From AC-37 sp036389835 (lineage in GTDB: Bacteria; Actinomycetota; Thermoleophilia; Solirubrobacterales; Thermoleophilaceae), in the NCBI GenBank assembly GCA_036389835.1, contig DASVWC010000028.1, positions 11,682 through 75,681 of the forward strand: a stretch of 64,000 nt of DNA, in the 5' to 3' direction. The notes under the pieces are model-generated. The model had not been told where the DNA came from. It saw nothing but the letters and a program-made list of their open reading frames with translations, and did no database searches. Below, one piece after another: positions 49,766-58,414 of the stretch; position 1 is the first letter of the stretch; each line of letters opens with the position of its first letter. Made by a program: the position numbers and the translations under genes.

Positions 49766-50516
49766 GGGCCGCCACCTCCCGCGCGAGCTTGAGGTACGCC
49801 ACCGAGCCCGAGCAGGCCGGGTCGTGACGCGTGACCGGGACGCCGTAGCTCGGCGCCTCGCCCACGCGCACGTTGCGCGGGATCACCGAGTCGAACAGCA
49901 GCTCCGGGAAGTGCTCGCGCAGCTCGCGCTCGACGTCCTGGGCGAGCCGCGTGCGCCCGTCGTGCATCGTGAGGACGAGACCGGAGACCGACAGCTTCGG
50001 GTTGAGCTCGCGCTGGATCAGCGAGAGCGTGTCGAGCAGGCCGGCCAGCCCCTCGAGCGCGAAGTACTCGGTCTGCACCGGGACGATCACGCGGTCGGCC
50101 GCCACGAGGGCGTTGACCGTGAGCGGGCCGAGCGACGGCGGGCAGTCGAGGATCGTGAACAGGTAGCGCTCGCGGAAGCCCTCGAGCGCGTCGCGCAGGC
50201 GCGTCTCCGAGCCGGGCTCGCGCGGCAGCTCGACGCTGGCGCCGGCGAGGTCCGGCGTCGCCGGCGCCAGCGACAGGCCGGGAATGTCGGTGCCGACCAC
50301 CACGTCGTGGAGCGGAACCTCGCCCGAGAGGCTCGTGTAGACGTTCGGCTCCAGGTCCTTGGCCGCGCCGAGGCCCACGGTGGCGTTGCACTGGGGATCG
50401 AGGTCGACGAGCAGCGTCTCGTAGCCCGCGTCGGCGACGCAGGCGGCGAGGTTGACGGCGGTCGTGGTCTTCCCGACCCCGCCCTTCTGATTTGCGACGG
50501 CGTAGACGATTCCCAT
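49758..50516 (-). CDS. parA: Chromosome-partitioning ATPase ParA (Soj)
   Basis: This 252-residue Walker-type ATPase has the deviant P-loop KGGVGKTTT with K11 and K16, switch LVDLDPQCNATVG, and ILDCPPSLGPLT. It has no N-terminal HTH extension, so it is the chromosomal small-ParA type. It cooperates with ParB. The leader upstream (50517-50628) separates it from rsmG and may hold its own promoter. Confidence 0.97.
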   Translation of the reverse strand: MGIVYAVANQKGGVGKTTTAVNLAACVADAGYETLLVDLDPQCNATVGLGAAKDLEPNVYTSLSGEVPLHDVVVGTDIPGLSLAPATPDLAGASVELPREPGSETRLRDALEGFRERYLFTILDCPPSLGPLTVNALVAADRVIVPVQTEYFALEGLAGLLDTLSLIQRELNPKLSVSGLVLTMHDGRTRLAQDVERELREHFPELLFDSVIPRNVRVGEAPSYGVPVTRHDPACSGSVAYLKLAREVAARG

Positions 50517-50628
50517 CGGCGGCGACCTTACGAGGGGTTGCGGTCGGAAGGCGGTTTGCGGGTACTTCGCGGCCGGTACCCGGATTCCTGCTTCCGCCGG
50601 GCGCGATCGGCGCTCCCGCGGGGCGGAA

Positions 50629-51330
50629 TCAGCCGAGTGGGCGCTTGAGCGCCATCCCCGCGCGACGCGGGAAGCCGTCCGGGGTGGGAGCGACCTTCCG
50701 AAACACGTGCAGATGGCGGTTGCGGCTGCCCGCGTAGGGGGTGACCGGGATCGTCGCGTCCAGGGCGAGCCCGAGCTGCTCGCCCGCGACGGCCGCGCGC
50801 CGCTCCTCGTCGGGATCGCGGACGCCCTTCCAGGCCACCAGCGCCCCGCCGGGCGCCAGCAGCGGCGCCGCGTACTCGACGAGCACCGCGAGCGAGGCCA
50901 CGGCGCGCGCGGTCACGGCGGCGTAGGACTCCCGCCCCTCGCTCGCGGCCCAGTCCTCGGCTCGCTCGGCGACGGGCCGCGCGTTCGCGAGCCCGCCGGC
51001 GGCGATCAGGCGCTCGATCACCGCGGCCTTCCGCCGCGCCGCCTCGATCAGGTCCACGCGCGCGTGCGCGAGGGCCGCAGCGAGCACCAGCCCCGGAAAC
51101 CCCGCTCCAGCGCCGACGTCCGCGATCGATCCGGCCTCACGCAACGGCTCGACCGCGAGCCCAGCGAGGCTGTCGGCGACGTGGACGTCGACGGCGTCGA
51201 GCGGGTCGACGGCGGTGTGCGGGTCGGGCTCCCGCTCGAGGGCGCCGAGAATCCGGTCGAGCACCGCGGCGACGCCCGGATCGACCCCATGCCGCTCCAG
51301 AGCCGCCTCGAGCTCGGCCAAGCGTTTCAC
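50629..51330 (-). CDS. rsmG: 16S rRNA (guanine-N7) methyltransferase RsmG
   Basis: This 233-residue SAM-dependent methyltransferase modifies G527 of 16S rRNA (E. coli numbering). Motifs are IADVGAGAGFPGLVLAA for SAM binding, VDLIEAARRKAAVIERL, and ESYAAVTARAVASLAVLVEY. The GTG start at 51330 lies inside a parS palindrome. RsmG loss is a known cause of low-level streptomycin resistance in other bacteria. Confidence 0.95.
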   Translation of the reverse strand: MKRLAELEAALERHGVDPGVAAVLDRILGALEREPDPHTAVDPLDAVDVHVADSLAGLAVEPLREAGSIADVGAGAGFPGLVLAAALAHARVDLIEAARRKAAVIERLIAAGGLANARPVAERAEDWAASEGRESYAAVTARAVASLAVLVEYAAPLLAPGGALVAWKGVRDPDEERRAAVAGEQLGLALDATIPVTPYAGSRNRHLHVFRKVAPTPDGFPRRAGMALKRPLG

Positions 51331-51338
51331 GTGAAACG
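51323..51338. promoter_or_regulatory. parS site 1
   Basis: CGTTTCACGTGAAACG is a perfect 16-bp palindrome with the conserved ParB-binding core GTTTCACGTGAAAC. Its left half (51328-51330 on the minus strand) supplies the GTG start of rsmG. Confidence 0.97.
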
Positions 51339-51407
51339 GCAGGGGGGCGGAGAGGTGTGCAGGGCGGAGAGGTGGGACGGGGCGGGACGGGGCGGCGGCC
51401 GCACGCC

Positions 51408-51423
51408 CGTTTCACGTGAAACG
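51408..51423. promoter_or_regulatory. parS site 2
   Basis: A second perfect CGTTTCACGTGAAACG lies 85 bases from site 1, in the rsmG-jag gap. The two sites frame a short run containing two GGGACGGGGC repeats. Confidence 0.97.
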
Positions 51424-51473
51424 GCGGGCGGGTGAGAACCACCCGTGAGCCGCTGCGCATGGAGGCGGCCGGA

Positions 51474-51539
51474 GCATTGCCTGATCCGGGGGGCTCTCTG
51501 AGTGAGCGAAGCGAGCGTACCCCCGGAGAAGGCAAATGC
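51474..51539 (-). terminator. Large nested hairpin between jag and rsmG
   Basis: The outer arms GCATTGCC (51474-51481) and GGCAAATGC (51531-51539) pair with a one-base bulge; the inner arms TCCGGGGG (51485-51492) and CCCCCGGA (51520-51527) are perfect; the loop contains further GCTC/GAGC pairing. It follows the jag stop and precedes rsmG and parAB, so it is the likely end of the rpmH-jag transcript. Confidence 0.6.
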
Positions 51540-51576
51540 GCCGGGCGCCCGGCACGCGCCGCCGCGGGAAGAACCG

Positions 51577-52269
51577 CTACTTACGCAAAGGCGTGACGAC
51601 CAGCCGCCGGTCGGGCTCATCCCCCTCGCTATGAGTCTGGACCTCATTTCGGTCCCGAAGGTACGTGTGGACCAGGCGCCGCTCGGCCGCCGTCATCGGC
51701 TCGAGCTCCACCGGGCGCCCGAAGTCCAGCGCGTCCGCGACGGCCCGGTCCGCGGCCCGCTGGAGGGCCGACTCGCGCCGCTCGCGGTAGCCCGCGGCGT
51801 CCACGACCACCTGCCGCTCGGCCGCGCCGCCCCTGTAGGCGACTCGCAGCGCCAGGTGCTGGAGCGCGTCGATCGTGCTCCCGTGCTTGCCGATCAGGAT
51901 CCCGAGGTCGTCCCCGTTGACCGTCGCCGTGATCGTGTCCTCGGTCTCCTCGATGTCCACGCTCGCCCGCAGTCCGAGCGCCGCCGCGACCCGCCCGACC
52001 AGGGCGCGCACCCGCTCGGCGGGCTCGTCCGGCAGGCCGGCGTCGAGCGAGCCGGCGCGCTCGGGGTCGAGCTCCGCGCCCACGCGCGCCGGACGGCCGG
52101 CGTCCTCGTCGCCCTCGTCAAGCACCTCGAACTCGACGTCGTCCGCGCTCACGCCCGGGTGGCTCCTCTCCAGTTCCTTGATCGCGTTCCACTTCGCCTC
52201 GCCGAGCGTGGCGCCCTCTCCGACCACTCGCGCGGGCGCGTCCCCTCCCTCGGCAGCCATTCGCGGCAT
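51577..52269 (-). CDS. jag: Jag/KhpB-type RNA-binding protein (KH-R3H)
   Basis: This 230-residue protein has an N-terminal Jag_N-like segment (RVVGEGATLGEAKWNAIKELE), a KH domain (GILIGKHGSTIDALQHLALR) and a C-terminal R3H domain (MTAAERRLVHTYLRDRNEVQTHSEG). Such proteins bind RNA with KhpA and influence division and cell-wall control in Gram-positives. It is cotranscribed with yidC. Start ATG 52269 is used; a second ATG at 52260 is possible and neither has a clear ribosome site. Confidence 0.92.
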   Translation of the reverse strand: MPRMAAEGGDAPARVVGEGATLGEAKWNAIKELERSHPGVSADDVEFEVLDEGDEDAGRPARVGAELDPERAGSLDAGLPDEPAERVRALVGRVAAALGLRASVDIEETEDTITATVNGDDLGILIGKHGSTIDALQHLALRVAYRGGAAERQVVVDAAGYRERRESALQRAADRAVADALDFGRPVELEPMTAAERRLVHTYLRDRNEVQTHSEGDEPDRRLVVTPLRK

Positions 52270-52361
52270 TGTGCCCGAAGACCGTGCGAGGGGCCGTCTC
52301 GCGCACCAGGTGCGACCGGCGGCTGGGCGGCTGGGCGGGACTCAGCGCGCCGGGCGGGCGC

Positions 52362-53315
52362 CTAGCGCCGGCGACCCGAGCGCTTCTTCTTCTTGCGCGG
52401 CGACGGGGGCGGCGCCTTGCGCGGCCCGCCGTTCCCGCCGCCGGAGCCGCCCTTCGACCCGCCCGAGGACGCCCGCGCGCCCGACTTGGGGGCACCGCGC
52501 GCCGGCTTGGCCTCCGAGCCGCCGTCCTTCGGCTGCGCGTTCTGGGCGGCGCGCTCGAGCATCCCGGCCCAGCGCCCCTTCGGCTTGCCGTCGCCGTCGG
52601 AGTCGCCGCCGCGGCCGGCCGACCCGCCGCCGGCGGTCGCGGCCGCCGGCTCGGGCGGCGGCAGGAACTTCTTGATCGCGAGCTGCTGCCCGATCGTCCA
52701 CACGTTGGTCGTAATCCAGTAGACGAGCAGGCCGGCGGGGAAGTTGATGATCACGACGACGAACACGAACGGCAGCGCCAGCATCAGCCGGCGCTGGTTC
52801 TTGTCCTGGACGTTGATCATCGTCACGAGGCTCGAGCCGAGCTGCGTCCCGACGTAGATCACGATCAGCGTCACCAGCACCGCGCCGGTCGCCTTGCTCG
52901 TGAGGTCCGGGATGAACAGGAACTCCTTGCCGGTCTCGCGGACCTCGTTCTTGAACTGATCCTGCTGCTGGAGGTAGTAGAGCGAGAGGAAGAACGGGAG
53001 CTGCAGCAGCAGCGGCAGGCACGACGACAGCGGGTTGAAGTTGTGCTCGGAGTAGAACTTCATCAACTCCTGCTGCTGGCGCTGCTTGTCGTCCTTGTAG
53101 CGCTCCTGGATCTTCTTCATCTCCGGAGCGAGCCGCTGCATCTGCTGCATGCCGCGGACCTGCCGGAACGTGAGCGGCAGGATCGCCATCCGGACCACGA
53201 CCGTCAGGGCGATGATCGAGAGGCCCCAGCCGAATCCCGCCTTGTCGTGGAAGAAGTTGAGGATCGCCTCATTGACGTCGATGAGAGGTTGAAGGATGTT
53301 CGCGACGACCGTCAT
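52362..53315 (-). CDS. yidC: Membrane protein insertase YidC
   Basis: This 317-residue Oxa1-type insertase has a core of about five helices (ILNFFHDKAGFGWGLSIIAL, LPLLLQLPFFLSLYYL, YVGTQLGSSL, LMLALPFVFVVVIINFPAGL, VYWITTNVWTIGQQL) and the hydrophilic-groove region with MAILPLTFRQVRGMQQMQ. The C-terminal tail (about 235-317) is very Gly, Ser, Lys and Arg-rich, probably ribosome-binding. Its ATG overlaps the yidD stop (ATGA). Confidence 0.95.
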   Translation of the reverse strand: MTVVANILQPLIDVNEAILNFFHDKAGFGWGLSIIALTVVVRMAILPLTFRQVRGMQQMQRLAPEMKKIQERYKDDKQRQQQELMKFYSEHNFNPLSSCLPLLLQLPFFLSLYYLQQQDQFKNEVRETGKEFLFIPDLTSKATGAVLVTLIVIYVGTQLGSSLVTMINVQDKNQRRLMLALPFVFVVVIINFPAGLLVYWITTNVWTIGQQLAIKKFLPPPEPAAATAGGGSAGRGGDSDGDGKPKGRWAGMLERAAQNAQPKDGGSEAKPARGAPKSGARASSGGSKGGSGGGNGGPRKAPPPSPRKKKKRSGRRR

Positions 53316-53575
53316 CGGGCTCCGGCGGCGGCGTCGGGAGCGCTGAACAAGCGCTGGTCGTGCACGTGGTCGAAGCCCCCGCGGCTGAGCGGATTGCAGC
53401 GCATCACCCTCCATGCGGCGAGCACCGAGCCGCGGATCACGCCGTACTCGCGCACCGCCGCGACCGCGTACGTGGAGCAGCTCGGGTAATACCGGCAGCG
53501 CGACGGAAGGGCCGGTGAGATGACCCTCCGGTAGAGGTGGAGGGGTGCGAGGAAGAGCTCGCGCAGGCGGGTCAT
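53312..53575 (-). CDS. yidD: Membrane protein insertion efficiency factor YidD
   Basis: This 87-residue protein contains the family core YRRVISPALPSRCRYYPSCS and the AAWRVMRCNPLSRGGFD element. It assists YidC-dependent insertion. It overlaps rnpA upstream and yidC downstream by ATGA junctions. Confidence 0.95.
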   Translation of the reverse strand: MTRLRELFLAPLHLYRRVISPALPSRCRYYPSCSTYAVAAVREYGVIRGSVLAAWRVMRCNPLSRGGFDHVHDQRLFSAPDAAAGAR

Positions 53576-53967
53576 CCCGAGCGCTCCCCGACCAGTCCCG
53601 CACCCTCGAGCAGCTCGCGGAGCGCCGCCTCGACGGCCGGCTCGCCGCCCTCGGCCGCGAAGCTCGCGGCGTCCGGGCGCGCGACCACCACGAAGTCGTG
53701 GCCGCCCGGCAGGTCCGGCGCGATCGACCAGAACGCCTCGCGCAGCAGCCGCTTCACGCGGTTGCGCTGCACCGCGCCGCCGACCTTGCGGCCGACGGAC
53801 ACCCCGAGCCGCGGCTCGCCGCCTGCCTCCGCGTTCGGAAACGCGTAGACGACGAGCTGCCGGCTCGCGTGCGAGCGGCCCTCCCGGAAGACGCGGTCGA
53901 ACTCGGCACTCCTCGACAGGCGCTGGCGCCTGCCGCGGCGCCTGCCGCCGCCGTGCGCCGCCGCCAT
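53572..53967 (-). CDS. rnpA: Ribonuclease P protein component
   Basis: This 131-residue basic protein assists the RNase P RNA in removing 5' leaders of precursor tRNAs. It has the RNR motif in VQRNRVKRLLREAFW, an N-terminal LSRSAEFDRVFREGRS lead-in and the LGVSVGRKVGGAVQRNR core. It sits between rpmH and yidD as usual, with overlaps downstream. The N-terminal 15 residues are Gly/Arg-rich. Confidence 0.95.
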   Translation of the reverse strand: MAAAHGGGRRRGRRQRLSRSAEFDRVFREGRSHASRQLVVYAFPNAEAGGEPRLGVSVGRKVGGAVQRNRVKRLLREAFWSIAPDLPGGHDFVVVARPDAASFAAEGGEPAVEAALRELLEGAGLVGERSG

Positions 53968-53969
53968 CG

Positions 53970-54104
53970 CTACGGAGTGAGCCGCCTCCGGCCCTTGTCG
54001 CGGCGGCGCTTCAGCATGTGGCGGCCGGCTCGCGTACGCATGCGCGCGCGGAACCCGTGGGTGCGGGCGCGCTTACGCTTCTTGGGCTGGTAGGTGCGCT
54101 TCAT
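53970..54104 (-). CDS. rpmH: 50S ribosomal protein L34 (bL34)
   Basis: This 44-residue highly basic protein (MKRTYQPKKRKRARTHGFRA at the start) matches L34 along its whole length. It is first in the rpmH-rnpA-yidD-yidC-jag transcription unit and lies 268 bases from the divergent dnaA start. Confidence 0.97.
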   Translation of the reverse strand: MKRTYQPKKRKRARTHGFRARMRTRAGRHMLKRRRDKGRRRLTP

Positions 54105-54140
54105 CGAGGGCAGCCCAAAAGGGCGACGGAAAGAGCCCGC

Positions 54141-54146
54141 AGCATA
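54141..54146 (-). promoter_or_regulatory. Candidate -10 of the rpmH operon
   Basis: On the minus strand TATGCT lies 36 bases before the rpmH ATG. There is no good -35 hexamer at the usual distance. Confidence 0.35.
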
Positions 54147-54170
54147 GCGTCCGGCCCACCCGGGTCCGCC

Positions 54171-54280
54171 TGTGCACAGCCTGTCGACGGCGGGTCGCGG
54201 CGGGGCCCGCGGGGCTTTTCTCGCGATTTGCGGCAAGGCCGCCGAGGCGGTTCCCAGGGGTGTGAACATCGCGTTACACT
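54171..54280 (+). promoter_or_regulatory. rpmH-dnaA interval with candidate dnaA promoter
   Basis: TTCCCA (54251-54256) and TACACT (54275-54280) are spaced by 18 bases and could drive dnaA, giving a leader of about 85 bases. TGTGCACAG at 54171-54179 is the only DnaA-box-like 9-mer here, and it is imperfect. No box cluster or AT-rich unwinding block is visible in the gap 54105-54372. Confidence 0.4.
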
Positions 54281-54372
54281 GGCCGCTCCGAGGGTCCGCC
54301 GAACCGCTCGAGCAGCCCCTCTCCCTCCAATACTCACCGCCTCCCAGCCTCCAGGAGGGCTGCCGACGACCC

Positions 54373-55746
54373 GTGCCCGGCGATCACGAACCCCTGCCCG
54401 CGACCAGCCTCCCCGCCCTCTGGGACGAGGTCGTACGGGAGCTCCGCAGCGAGGTCACCGACTCGACCTTCCACATCTGGCTCCAGCCCCTCACGGTCGC
54501 GGCCTGCGACGGCGGAACGCTGTTCGTGCGCGCCCCCGATCACATCCGCGGCTGGGTCGAGGAGCGCTTCGCGGGCGTCATCCGGAGGGCGGCCAAGCGC
54601 GCCGGCGTGGCGGCGGCGGTCGAGGTCGTCGAGGAGCACTGGATCGCGCCCGCGCGGCAGCCCGCCGAGCCGGCCCCCAGGCCCGCACGGGCGGACGACG
54701 AGGGCGCGGCCGGGCTCAACCCGCGCTACACCTTCGACCAGTTCGTGATCTGCGGCGGCAACCGGCTCGCCCACGGCGCCGCTCTCGCCGCCGCCGAGCA
54801 GCCGGGTCAGGCCTACAACCCGCTCTTCCTCCACGGCCCGCCCGGCCTCGGCAAGACGCACCTGCTCCACGCGATCGGCAACTACGTGCAGCAGTACGAC
54901 GACGGGATGCGGGTGCGCTACGCGACCGTCGACACCTTCACCGGCGACTTCGTGCGCGCCGTCAAGACCGGCAACACGCGCGCCTTCCGCGCCCGCTTCC
55001 GTGACGCCGACGTCCTCCTCGTCGACGACGTCCAGTTCCTCGCCGAGAAGCTCAGGACCGAGGAGGAGTTCTTCCACACCTTCAACGCCCTCTACGAGGC
55101 CGGCAGCCAGCTAGTGATCACGAGCGACCGCGCGCCGCGCGACATCGACGCGCTCGAGGCGCGGCTGCGCGAGCGCTTCGAGTGCGGCCTGGTCGCCGCG
55201 CTCGAGCTGCCCGATTTCGAGGCGCGCATGGCGATCCTCCAGAACCGCGCGCGCCTCGACGCCGTGGGCGGCGTGCCGGAGGAGACGCTGGCGGAGATCG
55301 CGCGGCGGGTGACGAGCAGCGTACGGGCGCTCGAGGGCGCCCTGATCCGCGTGGTCGCCTACGCCTCGCTGCGCGGCGACGAGCCCGGCCCCGAGCTCGC
55401 CGCGCGCGTGCTCGGCACCCTGTACGGATCGCGCGCCCAGGGCGCCGCGTCCTCGCTCGAGGAGATCCAGGCGGCGGCGGCCGGGGCGCTCGACGTCACG
55501 CCGGAGTCGCTGATCGCCCACGATCGGCGGCCGAAGGTCGCGCTTGCGCGGCAGATCGCCATGTACCTGGCCCGCGAGATGACCGATGCGAGCCTTCCCG
55601 CGATCGGCCGCCACTTCGGCGGGCGCAACCACTCGACGGTCCTGCACGCCCATCGACGGGTCGCCGGGGACGATCGAGAGACCACGCGCGAGGCTGTGGA
55701 CAGGGCGCGCCGCGCACTGGGCAGGGGGGAGGCCGACCGGGGTTGA
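54373..55746 (+). CDS. dnaA: Chromosomal replication initiator DnaA
   Basis: This 457-residue AAA+ initiator has domain I (LWDEVVRELRSEVTDSTFHIWLQP, 13-36), a short linker, Walker A GPPGLGKT (155-162, K161), Walker B LLVDDVQFL (D218, D219), and domain IV with the DnaA-box-binding ASLPAIGRHFGGRNHSTVLHAHRRV. The GTG at 54373 is chosen because it starts the conserved domain; AGGAGGG lies 13 bases upstream. Longer readings would add a non-conserved extension. Confidence 0.95.
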   Translation: MPGDHEPLPATSLPALWDEVVRELRSEVTDSTFHIWLQPLTVAACDGGTLFVRAPDHIRGWVEERFAGVIRRAAKRAGVAAAVEVVEEHWIAPARQPAEPAPRPARADDEGAAGLNPRYTFDQFVICGGNRLAHGAALAAAEQPGQAYNPLFLHGPPGLGKTHLLHAIGNYVQQYDDGMRVRYATVDTFTGDFVRAVKTGNTRAFRARFRDADVLLVDDVQFLAEKLRTEEEFFHTFNALYEAGSQLVITSDRAPRDIDALEARLRERFECGLVAALELPDFEARMAILQNRARLDAVGGVPEETLAEIARRVTSSVRALEGALIRVVAYASLRGDEPGPELAARVLGTLYGSRAQGAASSLEEIQAAAAGALDVTPESLIAHDRRPKVALARQIAMYLAREMTDASLPAIGRHFGGRNHSTVLHAHRRVAGDDRETTREAVDRARRALGRGEADRG

Positions 55747-55859
55747 TGGAACAATCGACAGCTTCCCGTCAGGGCGGACTCCGCTCGCCGAGCGGGATCC
55801 GTAACGTCAGTCGACATGCACACAGCACCCATCACAACCAGACAAGGCAGTTCAGCTAG

Positions 55860-56978
55860 ATGAAGCTGTCGATAGGGAAGGAGCGGCTGCTCTCCGCGCT
55901 CGGCGTGGCGGCCCGAGGCGCCTCGACCCGGAGCGCGATCCAAACGCTCGCCGGCGTGATGATCCGCGCGGGCGACGGCAAGGTCGAGCTCCAGGCCACC
56001 GACATGGAGCTGGGCGTGCGCGTGAACGTGGACATCGCACCAGATCGTGACGGCGTCGCGGTCGTGCCGGCGCGGCTGCTCCTCGACGTCGTCCGCTCGC
56101 TTCCGAAGGACGAGGTGTCGCTCGAGTACCGCTCGTCGCAGGGCGACGTGGAGCTGGTCTCGGGGCCGGCCCGCTTCCACCTGCGCACCCTCCCCGCCGA
56201 CGAGTTCCCCAACCTGCCGGAGATCGGCGACGCGCCGGTCGTGCGCGTGCCGGCGCAGGCGTTCGTGGAGACTGTCGGCCGGGTCGCCCGCGCGGCCTCG
56301 CGCGACGAGACGCGCCCGCACCTCACCGGCGTGCTCGTGTCCGCGGCCGAGAAGGAGCTGCGGATGGTGGCTACCGACTCGTACCGGCTGAGCGTGAAGG
56401 AGACCGCGCTCGCCGAGGCGCTCGACGGCAAGCTCGAGGCCAACGTGCCGGCGCGGACGCTCCAGGAGCTGAGCCGCGTCGCCGCGGCCGAGGGCGACGG
56501 CCAGATCGAGATCGCCTCGCTCGAGCACCAGGTGGTGTTCCGGGTCGGCGCGGTCACGCTGTCGTCGCGGCTCGTCGAGGGGCGCTTCCCGAACTACAAG
56601 CAGCTCCTGCCGGAGACGTTCGAGCACGAGCTGCGGGTGAACGGGGCGGAGCTCGTGGAGGTGGTACGGCGGATCAGCCTGCTGGCGCAGAAGAACGCGC
56701 CGCTGCGCATGAAGTTCACCGACGGGCAGCTCGAGATCTCGGCGCAGACGCCCGACATCGGCGAGGCGAGCGAGTCGCTCCCGATCCCGTTCAAGGGCGA
56801 GGGCCTCGAGATCGGCTTCAACCCCGACTTCCTGCGCGAGGGCCTCGAGTCGGTGGACGCCGACGAGCTGATCCTCAAGCTGATCAGCCCGCTGCGCCCC
56901 GGCCTGATCGAGTCGGCCGGCGGCGACGAGGGCGGCAGCTTCCTCTACCTCGTCATGCCGATCCGCCTGAACGTGTAG
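55860..56978 (+). CDS. dnaN: DNA polymerase III beta subunit (sliding clamp)
   Basis: This 372-residue ring-forming processivity clamp has three related domains (about 1-125, 130-245, 250-372) with the ATDMELGVRV and IGDAPVVRVPA segments, EYRSSQGDVELVSG and the C-terminal end SFLYLVMPIRLNV typical of bacterial beta. It lies 113 bases after dnaA in the conserved dnaA-dnaN-recF order. Confidence 0.97.
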   Translation: MKLSIGKERLLSALGVAARGASTRSAIQTLAGVMIRAGDGKVELQATDMELGVRVNVDIAPDRDGVAVVPARLLLDVVRSLPKDEVSLEYRSSQGDVELVSGPARFHLRTLPADEFPNLPEIGDAPVVRVPAQAFVETVGRVARAASRDETRPHLTGVLVSAAEKELRMVATDSYRLSVKETALAEALDGKLEANVPARTLQELSRVAAAEGDGQIEIASLEHQVVFRVGAVTLSSRLVEGRFPNYKQLLPETFEHELRVNGAELVEVVRRISLLAQKNAPLRMKFTDGQLEISAQTPDIGEASESLPIPFKGEGLEIGFNPDFLREGLESVDADELILKLISPLRPGLIESAGGDEGGSFLYLVMPIRLNV

Positions 56979-56987
56979 TCGAGGGTC

Positions 56988-58097
56988 ATGGTCGTCACTC
57001 GGCTCGCGGTTCGGGACTTCCGCAACTACGAGCGGGCGGAGGTGGAGCTCGGGCCCGGCCTGAACGTGGTCGCGGGGGCGAACGGGGCCGGCAAGACCAA
57101 CCTGCTCGAGGCGCTCTACGTGGGGCTCACCGCGCGCTCGTGCCGCACCTCGAACGAGCGCGAGCTGGTGCGCATCGGCGCGGCGGTCGCGCGCGTGGAG
57201 CTGGGCGTCGCCGCCCCCGACGGCGCGCACGTGCTCGAGGTCGGGCTAGCCCCGGGCGAGGAGAAGCGCGTGCGCGTGGACGGCGCGCCGCTCCAGCGCG
57301 GGGTGGAGACGCCGCGGCCGCTCGCCGCGGTGTTCCTGCCCGACCGGCTCGACCTCGTGAAGGGGGCGCCGGCGCTGCGCCGCGCTCACCTCGACCAGGT
57401 GGTGGCCGCGCTCTGGCCGGCGCGCAGGGCGACCCGGTCCGCGTACACGCGCGCGCTCGCGCAGCGCAACGCGCTGATCGCGCGGGTGCGGGCCGGCGCG
57501 GCGGCCGCGGACCAGCTCGACACGTGGGACGCGGAGCTCGCCCGCCACGGCACCCAGCTCATGGAGGACCGCCGCGCGGCGGTCGACCTGGTCGGGCCGT
57601 CGTTCACGGCCCGCGCCGAGGAGCTGGGCCTGCCGGAGCCCGCGGCGCTGCGCTACGCGCCGCGATCGCGCGCCGGCGACGCGGACGGCCTGCGCGCCGA
57701 GCTGGCCGAGCGCCGCGGCTCCGACCTCGAGCGCGGCTTCACGACGCACGGGCCCCACCGCGACGACCTGGGCCTCGTGCACGGCGGCCGCGCCCTGCGC
57801 TCGCTCGGCTCGCAGGGCCAGCAGCGGCTCGGGCTGCTCGCGCTGCTGTTCGGCGAGCGCGACGCGCTGGCCGCGCACGGATCGCCGCCGCTGATGCTCC
57901 TCGACGACGTGATGTCCGAGCTCGACGCCGCCCGCCGCGAGCGCCTGGCCGAGCTCGTGCGCGCGGAGGGGCAGGCGCTGATCACGACCACCGACGCCGA
58001 GCACGTGCCCGGCGCCGACTCGGACGACGTCACCCTGTTCCACGTGGCGGCCGGCACCGCCACCGCGGTGGGCGACTCGGTGAGGCCCGCCGCGTGA
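56988..58097 (+). CDS. recF: DNA replication and repair protein RecF
   Basis: This 369-residue ABC-type ATPase is for recombinational repair. It has Walker A GANGAGKT (30-37), the signature LGSQGQQRLGLLALLFGER, and Walker B LMLLDDVMSELDAARRERL. The N-terminus VTRLAVRDFRNYERAEVE matches the family. It is 9 bases from dnaN and overlaps the next gene by GTGA. Confidence 0.96.
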   Translation: MVVTRLAVRDFRNYERAEVELGPGLNVVAGANGAGKTNLLEALYVGLTARSCRTSNERELVRIGAAVARVELGVAAPDGAHVLEVGLAPGEEKRVRVDGAPLQRGVETPRPLAAVFLPDRLDLVKGAPALRRAHLDQVVAALWPARRATRSAYTRALAQRNALIARVRAGAAAADQLDTWDAELARHGTQLMEDRRAAVDLVGPSFTARAEELGLPEPAALRYAPRSRAGDADGLRAELAERRGSDLERGFTTHGPHRDDLGLVHGGRALRSLGSQGQQRLGLLALLFGERDALAAHGSPPLMLLDDVMSELDAARRERLAELVRAEGQALITTTDAEHVPGADSDDVTLFHVAAGTATAVGDSVRPAA

Positions 58098-58414
58098 GAC
58101 GCCGGGCGCCGCGGCCGCTGGCGATCGCGCTGGCGGAGCTGGCCGACGAGCTGGCGCCGGCGACGACGCTCGCGGCCGTCCAGCGCGCTTGGCCGGGCGT
58201 GGCCGGGGAGGCGATCGCGCGCGAGGCCGAGCCGGTCGCCGAGCGCGAGGGGGTGGTCACCATCGCGTGCGCCTCGTCGGTCTGGGCGCAGGAGATCGAG
58301 CTGCTGGCGGGCGACCTCGTGCCGCGCCTGAACGAGGCCCTCGGCGAGACCGGGGGAGGGGCGCCGGTCCGCTCGCTGAGGGTCAGGGCGAGCCGCCCGC
58401 GCGGGCGCCTCTGA
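58094..58414 (+). CDS. DUF721 protein (DciA-like)
   Basis: This 106-residue protein with the LAELADELAPATTLAAVQRA...WAQEIELLAGDLVPRLNEAL pattern matches DUF721, the family that includes the helicase-loader-related DciA. In DciA-containing bacteria it recruits the DnaB helicase. The GTG start overlaps the recF stop (GTGA), and the order recF-DUF721-gyrB is the standard actinobacterial arrangement. The C-terminus is basic. Confidence 0.85.
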   Translation: MRRRAPRPLAIALAELADELAPATTLAAVQRAWPGVAGEAIAREAEPVAEREGVVTIACASSVWAQEIELLAGDLVPRLNEALGETGGGAPVRSLRVRASRPRGRL

